Positions 20,923-27,623 of a stretch of DNA of 27,623 nucleotides are shown piece after piece. The position numbers were made by a program, and so were the translations under genes. The notes under the pieces are model-generated. The model had not been told where the DNA came from. It ran no database searches and saw only the letters and a program-made list of their open reading frames with translations. The DNA lies in the NCBI GenBank assembly GCA_000697335.1, contig JNEM01010667.1, positions 1-27,623 of the forward strand. The letters are read 5' to 3'. Origin of the DNA: Conidiobolus incongruus B7586 (Eukaryota; Entomophthoromycota; Entomophthoromycetes; Entomophthorales; Conidiobolaceae). How positions within the stretch are numbered: position 1 is the first letter of the stretch; each line of letters opens with the position of its first letter.

Positions 20923-22341
20923 ATGAGTTATTTCGCAGCGAATCCAAGCGATCACCAACCCCAAAAGTTATGGGGAGGTGTTTTTAATGCTGATACCGAT
21001 CCTGTTATGGATCAGCTTAATAACAGTATCGATTTCGACAAGAAATTCAATTTAGTAGATATTCGAGGATCGATAGCCTACGCCAAAGCTTTGCAGAAGA
21101 CTGGGATTATTACCGTCGAGGAATGTGAGACCATTACGAAAGGGTTGGAACAGGTCGCTGAGGAGTGGAAACAGGAGAAATTCGAAATAAAACCTGACGA
21201 TGAGGATATTCATACGGCTAATGAACGTCGTCTCACCGAGTTGATTGGACCCGTGGCCGGGAAGTTGCATACTGGTAGAAGCCGCAACGATCAGGTCGCT
21301 ACGGATACCAGGATTTGGTTGAGAGAGTGTAGCGAAGCGCTGCAAGCTAAGCTAAAAAAATTAATTGAGACAACTGTCAAGAGGGCTGAGATGGACAGTG
21401 ATTTGATCATGCCAGGGTACACGCATTTGCAGAGAGCCCAACCCATTCGTTTCAGCCACTGGTTGCTCAGTTATGCCTGGCGCTGGAAGGACGATTTGGA
21501 GCGCTTGATCCAACTTACGGATCGTTTCAACGTGCTTCCACTCGGAAGTGGTGCACTTGCAGGTAATCCTTTCAAAGTTGACCGTGAATTCTTAGCCAAC
21601 GAACTCGGGTTCCGAGGTATTATCGCCAACAGCCTCTTCGCCGTTTCCGATCGGTCCTTCATTGCAGAATTCTTGTTCTGGGCATCTCTTACATCCATTC
21701 ATATTAGCCAGATTGCTGAAGATATTATTCTCTACAGTTCTAAGGAGTTTGGCTTCTTGATCCTCAGCGATATGTTCAGCACTGGATCAAGTCTCATGCC
21801 TCAGAAGAAGAATCCCGATAGTATGGAATTGCTACGTGGCAAATCTGGACGTGTCTTCGGTAACTTGAGTGGTCTTCTTATGACACTGAAAGGATTGCCA
21901 ACTGCCTACAACAAAGACCTCCAGGAGGATAAGGAACCCATGTTCGATACAGCAGATACTCTAGACAAGACCCTCTACGTCATGGACGCAGTCATCCGTA
22001 CTTTAACAATCGACACTGACAAGATGCAAGCTTCTCTCTCCGAAGATATGCTCGCAACGGATATGGCGGACTACCTCGTTCGTAAGGGTGTACCCTTCCG
22101 CGAAACGCATCACATCGTCGGCCACGCGATTAACAGGGCGGAGGAGCTTGAATGTAACTTGAGTCAAATTCCCATCGATCAGCTCCAGGAGCTCAGCATC
22201 CACTTCGACGAGGGCGTCCGTGACGCTGCGTCCAACTTCGAACTCAGTGTGAATCAGAGAGATGCCATTGGTGGTACGAGTCTCAACCAGGTGAACCACC
22301 AAATTGATTTGCTCAAGCAGTGGTTGCAGTCTTTGAATTAG
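20923..22341 (+). CDS. ARG4: Argininosuccinate lyase
   Basis: Splits argininosuccinate into arginine and fumarate, the last step of arginine synthesis, as a homotetramer in the cytosol. Single exon, 472 residues, the normal length. All three conserved regions of the fumarase/aspartase superfamily are present: HTGRSRNDQ (117-125), PGYTHLQRAQP with the catalytic-region His168, and the signature TGSSLMPQKKNP (287-298) with the catalytic serine in the mobile loop. LKGLP followed by YNKDLQEDKE (322-338) and the C-terminal GGTSLNQV also match. The ATG follows an A-rich leader, and Gcn4-type sites and a TATA-like box precede it. It has no intron although its neighbour TEL2 has twelve. A CTG codon at the conserved leucine of LKGLP indicates that CTG is read as leucine. 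Confidence 0.98.
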   Translation: MSYFAANPSDHQPQKLWGGVFNADTDPVMDQLNNSIDFDKKFNLVDIRGSIAYAKALQKTGIITVEECETITKGLEQVAEEWKQEKFEIKPDDEDIHTANERRLTELIGPVAGKLHTGRSRNDQVATDTRIWLRECSEALQAKLKKLIETTVKRAEMDSDLIMPGYTHLQRAQPIRFSHWLLSYAWRWKDDLERLIQLTDRFNVLPLGSGALAGNPFKVDREFLANELGFRGIIANSLFAVSDRSFIAEFLFWASLTSIHISQIAEDIILYSSKEFGFLILSDMFSTGSSLMPQKKNPDSMELLRGKSGRVFGNLSGLLMTLKGLPTAYNKDLQEDKEPMFDTADTLDKTLYVMDAVIRTLTIDTDKMQASLSEDMLATDMADYLVRKGVPFRETHHIVGHAINRAEELECNLSQIPIDQLQELSIHFDEGVRDAASNFELSVNQRDAIGGTSLNQVNHQIDLLKQWLQSLN

Positions 22342-23467
22342 TGTAAGTATTTCCCTATATTATGATTAATAAAATAAATATTATTAAATTGGTTGATTAT
22401 TGCTATATTGTTATTTGAATTCTAGACTGTTCTAATAGTTTATTATATTATTAGATACTCTGTTATTTTTTAGAGTTGGATCCATTCTACAAACATTTTC
22501 ACAACAGTTGGAAATTGAACCAATTATCAATTGACAATTAACTATAAAGTATTCTCAAATTCAGTAATGAATACATATATATATTTATACTAATATCACA
22601 TTATTTAAATTCCCCAACTTTCAATTTTTTCGTTACAAAAATCCTAACCTTACACAATATTATCTTGATTATTTTCAAATTTATTTAAATATTAACTTTG
22701 ATTTGAATATCATTTCCAAAAATTTCAAATTTCAAAATTTATTGATTAATTAAATATCAAATTACATTGTTTTTTTTCAAATATCGAATACTTCACACTT
22801 TTTCAATTATTTTTGTTTAGTATATATTATAAATTATTCTGAATTTTTATTGAATTGATTATTTATCGAAGTATTAATATCAAATGATTAAAGCCTAGCA
22901 ATAATTCACACCTATTTAATTTTTCAAAATCAAAAGTTGTGATTAACATTTTATCTTTAAATTGATAAGGAGTAGGAGATAATTATTATTTTATGCTAAT
23001 AATATATATATGAATTTTGATCCAATAAATTACAGTGATCATATTGACTGATTGGATTTTTTTATATAAGTTCAAAATACAGAATTTCACAATTTTATTT
23101 TTTTTCTGAAAATTTCACTATACTTATTATCGATGAAAAACAATTAAAATGCAATTAGTTCATAATATGAAAAATGTATATTGATTTCAAAATATCTCCC
23201 ATTTAAATCCTTAATAACATCAGGATAATAGTCCTAATTTTACCAATTAAAATATAAAGAACCTATTAATATACCGAAATGTATTGTATTATACTTTTAT
23301 TAGTAAATTATTTAATAAATTATTATTATAATGTATAGATATTTTAAAATTTGAGTATAATTTTTAAATTGTTAAATGAATTTGGTCCCATAAAAAAAAT
23401 CACATTGAATTTAATGTATAAATTTCTAGTTCAAAAGCCGTCCAGCTCCCATCAATCAAGGATAATA
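22342..23467. other. Intergenic, ARG4 3' end and TEL2 promoter side
   Basis: 1.1 kb of AT-rich DNA. AATAAAATAAA about 25 bp after the ARG4 stop could serve 3' processing. The TEL2 frame is open upstream of the chosen start to about 23351, but that extension has no conserved features. No other gene was recognised. Confidence 0.45.
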
Positions 23468-26400
23468 ATGACAGAATCTACAAATATCTTACCAACGATA
23501 ATAGAATTAGACAAAATCAACTTATTCAACCTAAATACTTCAGAACGTCAAAAATTCTTCCAAACTTATCAACATTTCCTAAAGTTAGAGAAATATCAAT
23601 TTCTCTACAATACTCAAATAATTCAACTATACTTAAAAGATCCGACTACAATTCCTTCAGAAATTCTAGAATCTTCAAATTTAATACACTACCATTTCCT
23701 TCATTATTTAAGTCAAAATCTTTACACCTTCACTGAGCTAGAATTCACTAATAGTTTGAAATGGCTACAGCTTTACTTCTTTAATTCTAATAATACCCAA
23801 TTGAGTGGATTAATAACCAATTGGTATAAAATCAACTTCGAATTAAAAGAAATTTATTATTATTCTAACATTGATTGGCGGTTGGATCAACTCCTGCAAT
23901 TTTTAATGAGTTTGGTAGATAGATTAAATCAAATTGTAGTGAAAAAGAATTACCATATGGGATTGTTAAACTCAAGAGAATTTAACTTGAAGAGGTAAAT
24001 TTAATAAATTTATATAAGAATAGGATAATAATAAGATATGGGGGATTAGATTGGTTAAGAATTTAGGGAATTCTATATTATTACAATTTGAAAATTTTGA
24101 AAAATTAAAAGGTAATTAAAGTTATTAAATTATATTTATGGTTATTTATTGATTTATATATAGATTATTGGTTACTTCTCATGAAAAAACTAATAATTAT
24201 GAATGAATTAGGTAAAATCCAACTTAATATTTGATATTTGCAATTAATATTTGGTTTAGATGCTTTTTTAGAAGGTGTTGTCACCAGTATTGATCACTAC
24301 AATATCGACCCTGATTCTATCAAAAAGTTTTTATCGATTTATTTACATCAATCTTTCCAACTCAACCATGCTAAACTTATTACTGCATTATCGTCAATTC
24401 TTTTCAATGGTTCAAACTCTACTAAAGCTTATAAATTTATTAATGAAGAATTACAACAATTGTTAATACTATCAATTAATAGCAAGAATTTTAATGATTC
24501 TATATCTAAATATCTTATAAATCAAACATTTTTAAAACCCTATGAAAATTGGAACATATGTGCAAATTGGTTGATATTATTAAAAGAGATAGATTATCAA
24601 GGTAAATTTATATCGATCTAAAATTTAATAATATATTAATGTTTTTTTGAATAAAGTGAATTTGGATAATTATTTAGAATTTTTAAATCAATTGTTAAAT
24701 CAATTATTAACACAATGGCAATTCGAACATCTCTTAAAATATCAATCAACTACTAATATTCTAAGTACTATTATTATAATATATTCATTAAATTAATATT
24801 AATTTAAATTTAGAAATGAATTGGATATTAATAATAGTGTTGAAGCAATTATTCGTCAATTGTAATCCAGAACAATTGAGAAATATGCTAAATTTAAATT
24901 TAATACAATGGCAATTCAGACACTTTCTAAGTCTTAAGGATATGAACAAACGCAACATTGGATTAGTAAGTATACTTCCAAACTATAACATCCACTTATT
25001 AATATCCTTTAGTGTGTTTTAGAACTCACAGTTAATGGCTTGAAATTTGAAAATTTACAAAAATTAGATTTTAAATTGGCAGAATCTAAGAATGTTAGAC
25101 AATTAAGAGAATATTTTAGGGATGATAAAGTATCTAGTGGGGTAAGGTTATTAGGTATGTGTACATCAATAAATTTTTTAGATTAGTAATTGATTTTTTT
25201 GGCTTAGAATTTTTGTTAAAACTTGAGGATGAGAGTGAAATTAGTAGTAAGTGAATACCTAATAATACAAATTATAATTATATTTATTTAACTATCATTA
25301 GATAATCAATTCTCAACCCAAAAAATTTCACCACTATCAAAGCCCAGCGAAACTTCAATAGACTATGATAATGATGATGACGATTTAGACCCCGACGAAT
25401 TAGAACTAATCAACCAATTTAAGAACTCCTCAATTAATCCCACTAACAATAAAAGGTCCTCCTCCGCCTCTTACCTTAGTATCACACTACGCCAACTCCA
25501 AAAAGAAATCTCAGGGTCGGAAACACTCCCAATTCTAAGGGAAATGTCAACACAGATTAAAGAAGCTCCCAATCAATTTCTAAAGGATCATTATCACCAA
25601 ATTTTGGATGGAATTATACGATTATTGGATCCTTTGGATGAGAATAGTACTGAAGAATTTTTAGAATTGAAATTTGATAGTTTATTACAATGTGTGATTA
25701 GAATGCCGATGGAAAGTTGCAAGTAAGTTAATGCATTATATTTCGGGTTGATGACTAATTTAATTTTAAAATTAGATTTTTAATCGGTGAAATGTTTGGA
25801 GGCAATTGGAATTTGAGCCAAAAGAGATTATCCTTGGAAGTTTTGAGAGCTTTTATACAATACTTGAAACCTAAAGAAAATAACGATTCTCAAGTAATTT
25901 TAACAATTTTCATAATATTTATGATTTGACTTAGATTGATTGAATTTTAGGAAATTATCCAATCTCAAGAACCGACTAAAGGCAAAGTAGTTTGGAAATC
26001 TTCCAATCTCATTAAAAAACAACTTAACCTCAATACTTCAAATACCAATTGGCATCAAATTATACCATATTCGATCTACTTCCCACTTATAGGCAGTTTA
26101 TCTACTAGTGATAGGTAATTCATCCCAGCATTACAATCATAAATATGCACTGACTGATTTGTTAGTTGGGAAACTCTAAATGATACAGATATCATTTGGC
26201 TACAAATAATTCTTCAACTGTTGATGGATTGTCTAATTGCAAGCGGTAACAACTTCATTTTTCCAAAATTCCAATAATTAATAATCCATGTTTAGAAAAT
26301 TTACCCGAACTCCAATCTATGACTCTTGAATTCCTAGCACTCCTTGACATTCTAAAACCTTTGACAGATGTGGATATTAGACGCCAAATTTGTGTGGGAC

Positions 26401-26597
26401 TTATAATATGCTTGGATAATTTGATGACATTGAAAATTAGACGTAATATGAATGTAGTTGTGATTACGAATTGGAAATTATGGTTAGATTGGTTGGATGA
26501 TGGTTTAACTTTGAGAATGGATGACGAAACTAGAAGAACGTTTGAATTGGGGTTGACAAAGGTTTTGGGATGGATTAAGGTTAATAATGTGGAATAG
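23468..26597 (+). CDS. TEL2: Tel2/Clk2-family protein, 13 exons
   Basis: Helical-repeat protein that, in the Tel2-Tti1-Tti2 complex with Hsp90, stabilises PI3K-like kinases (Tel1/ATM, Mec1/ATR, TOR) and affects telomere length. Exons: 23468-23994, 24050-24111, 24164-24211, 24260-24601, 24657-24764, 24814-24965, 25013-25154, 25208-25246, 25302-25722, 25776-25893, 25951-26114, 26166-26245, 26296-26597. The twelve introns are 47-57 bp and all phases agree, giving 834 residues, close to human TELO2 (837). The conserved C-terminal domain is recognisable: an acidic DNDDDDLDPDEL, SYLSITLRQLQKEI, LREMSTQIKEAP, a leucine-rich repeat helix, FLIGEMFGGNWNLSQKRL, SIYFPLIG and a final hydrophobic helix pair. 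The N-terminal half is divergent. In-frame ATGs exist at 23414 and 23468; the latter is chosen because the upstream part is weak. The intron 4 acceptor (AAAG) and intron 5 donor (GTACTA) are the least standard, and exon 8 is only 39 nt. The gene is more AT-rich than its neighbours. Confidence 0.85.
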
Positions 26598-26783
26598 AGA
26601 TAGTCTATTCAAATATGGAATATAAGAATTTAAACACTTTTATTTATATAATAAATCATTTAATGAAGTGATGCAATTAATAAATTTAATTAAAATTTAT
26701 GAAAGAATTTAAAATGATTGCATTAAAGTTATTAAAAATAAATATAATGAATTGAGTGTAAATAAATACATTAATATACTAAG
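26598..26783. other. TEL2 3' flank
   Basis: AT-rich DNA with ATAATAAATC and AATAAATTT stretches that could serve 3' end formation of TEL2. It precedes the hairpin-rich block. Confidence 0.4.
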
Positions 26784-27056
26784 GTAGTTACAACTCTCAG
26801 TCGCATTGCAACTGAAATGATGATCTACTGAGAGTTATCACAAATTCATAACCTGCACAACTAGAACTATACTGTAAATTGGTAGATAAACACTTAACAG
26901 AAATATGTTAAGAATAAGAGTAAGATCCATTATAGATATTGCACACAATAACAAGCCAAAGCTTGGTTATTGTATCAAAGATGGTATTTATACAATAATA
27001 CCAATATTGAGATAGAGTCATATATATATATATGGTATGTTTCTATTGGTAGAAAG
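26784..27056. ncRNA. Candidate structured RNA: run of five hairpins
   Basis: A stretch of clearly higher GC than its flanks, holding five consecutive hairpins. H1 is AACTCTCAGT (26792-26801) with ACTGAGAGTT (26827-26836), a perfect 10-bp stem. H2 is CTTAACA/TGTTAAG (26893-26912). H3 is 26945-26973, twelve pairs with one bulged G and the loop CAAA. H4 is TGGTATT/AATACCA (26982-27003). H5 is TTTCTA/TAGAAA with loop TTGG (27040-27055). An ATGATGA word in the H1 loop recalls a C box, but no matching D box fits. I cannot match the block to RNase P, MRP, SRP, U1-U6, U3 or telomerase RNA. The strand is unknown because hairpins read the same on both. It could also be chance in AT-rich DNA. Confidence 0.3.
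27020..27033. repeat. (AT)7 microsatellite
   Basis: A short alternating A/T run inside the hairpin-rich block. With the flanking C and G it forms a perfect 16-bp palindrome (27019-27034). Confidence 0.8.
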
Positions 27057-27104
27057 CTATGAGGCTTAGGAGAAGTGAGGTCAGATCTGTCACAAAAATG
27101 TACT

Positions 27105-27177
27105 GCCTTTTTCGCTAAGTTGGTACAGTATCTGCCCAGTAAGCAAAAGGTCACCAGCTTGATTCTGGTAGGAGGCA
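27105..27177 (+). pseudogene. tRNA-Thr (AGU)-like sequence, probably a pseudogene
   Basis: Exactly 73 nt fold into a full cloverleaf. The acceptor stem is 7/7 (two G-U pairs) between GCCTTTT and AGGAGGC with discriminator A. The D stem is GCTA/CAGT with one mismatch, and the A box is TCGCTAAGTTGG. The T stem is perfect (ACCAG/CTGGT). The anticodon loop is CCAGTAA, so the anticodon would be AGT. Against function: position 33 is C where T is nearly invariant, one anticodon-stem pair is C-A, and the T loop reads CTTGATT, so both T54 and C56 are changed. No clear T-run follows. The preserved folding suggests recent loss or another use. The assignment to Thr rests on the anticodon and on general similarity. 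Confidence 0.7.
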
Positions 27178-27623
27178 CGCTAATATTTGTATCTCAAGCA
27201 CTATATATTCGATATCTGAATTCAATTTAATATTTTGTTTTTAATTTCATTAAATACGAATATTTCTTTATTCTATACTTATCCATTAATTGTACAATTC
27301 AAACTTATATATATATATATATTACTAATGATATTTTTCAAACATTGGTGTTTTCATTATTTTTATTCAATAATATTTTATAGTAGTATAATTTTTGTTT
27401 AAATTAAATTCCATAAATTTATTTAATAAAATAATTTACATGAAAAATAGAAATCAAAGTATAATTATTATAACTTTAATGATTAATATTTATAATATTT
27501 TTTATTCTAATTTTTAATCTAAAATTTATTATTTTTAATAATTATAACTTTGTAAAAAATTAATTAATATATTTTTAATCAAAATATATAAATTATAAAT
27601 TTATTTTAATCTAATATAAAAAT
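27178..27623. other. AT-rich right end of the window
   Basis: Nearly pure A/T, including a TA run at 27306-27322. No gene was recognised. The composition mirrors that of the first few hundred bases. Confidence 0.6.

Noticed and set aside
23351-23467. Upstream in-frame extension of TEL2
   Set aside because: It begins with a non-ATG codon. The only internal ATG (23414) adds residues without conserved features, so the ATG at 23468 is preferred, though 23414 remains possible.
26866-26905. U6 snRNA-like words (TATACTG, AAATTGG, ACAGAAA)
   Set aside because: U6 is almost invariant, and the catalytic ACAGAGA and the following AGC triad are absent. The resemblance is too partial.
27101-27140. U2- or U5-like words (GCCTTTTT, GCTAAG, AGTATCTG)
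   Set aside because: The U2 branch-site pairing sequence GTAGTA and the U5 loop GCCTTTTAC are missing. The same bases fit a full tRNA cloverleaf better.
26975-27178. 67-codon minus-strand frame
   Set aside because: It is the antisense of the tRNA-Thr-like sequence and hairpin block. The apparent protein has no family features.

Overview
The window looks like nuclear DNA of an AT-rich, intron-containing fungus. The non-coding DNA is extremely AT-rich, and the two ends are close to pure A/T. Protein genes stand out as islands of higher GC. Introns are short, mostly about 46-57 bp with two GATase introns of 63 and 74 bp, with GTAAGT/GTAATT-type donors and T-rich TAG acceptors. The gene set is fungal: URA3/pyrG, HEM14, an ALR/MNR2-type CorA transporter, ARG4 with Gcn4/Cpc1-type sites, a homeobox factor and TEL2. 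A CTG codon at a conserved leucine of ARG4 (within the LKGLP motif) fits the standard code rather than a CTG-Ser code. The phylum cannot be fixed from sequence inspection alone.

Layout, left to right. 1-1420 is featureless A/T. A good tRNA-Gly(GCC) lies at 1421-1491 (-). RPB6, a common RNA polymerase subunit, lies at 2053-2419 (-) in two short exons. 2420-4240 holds two (AT)16 runs and a GC-rich island of unknown role. URA3 (4241-5087) and HEM14 (5371-6938) are tandem on the + strand, each with one intron. A decayed tRNA-Gly copy followed by an 8-bp tandem repeat lies at 8066-8233. A five-exon class I glutamine amidotransferase lies at 8281-9321 (-). Two GC-rich patches lie at about 9601-9720 and 10265-10440. 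The homeobox gene lies at 10737-11303 (-). About 5 kb of gene-free A/T-rich DNA follows, ending at another decayed tRNA-Gly (16264-16334, -). The CorA/MNR2-type gene (17611-19188, -), tRNA-Ser(UGA) (19689-19771, -), tRNA-His(GUG) (20323-20394, +) and the intronless ARG4 (20923-22341, +) come next. TEL2 (23468-26597, +) is unusually intron-rich: 13 exons join in one frame to 834 residues. After TEL2 there is a run of hairpins (26784-27056) and a decayed tRNA-Thr-like sequence (27105-27177).

The genes are ordinary housekeeping and biosynthetic functions: pyrimidine, heme and arginine synthesis, Mg2+ transport, transcription, and PIKK stability/telomere maintenance. They form no operon-like or cluster-like unit. 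The more unusual content is non-coding: several decayed tRNA copies, the hairpin-rich block after TEL2, and GC-rich islands that no gene explains. No retroelement, virus-like element, CRISPR array or DNA transposon was recognised. All exon joins were made by eye from splice signals, frame and family similarity; no transcript evidence or database search was available.
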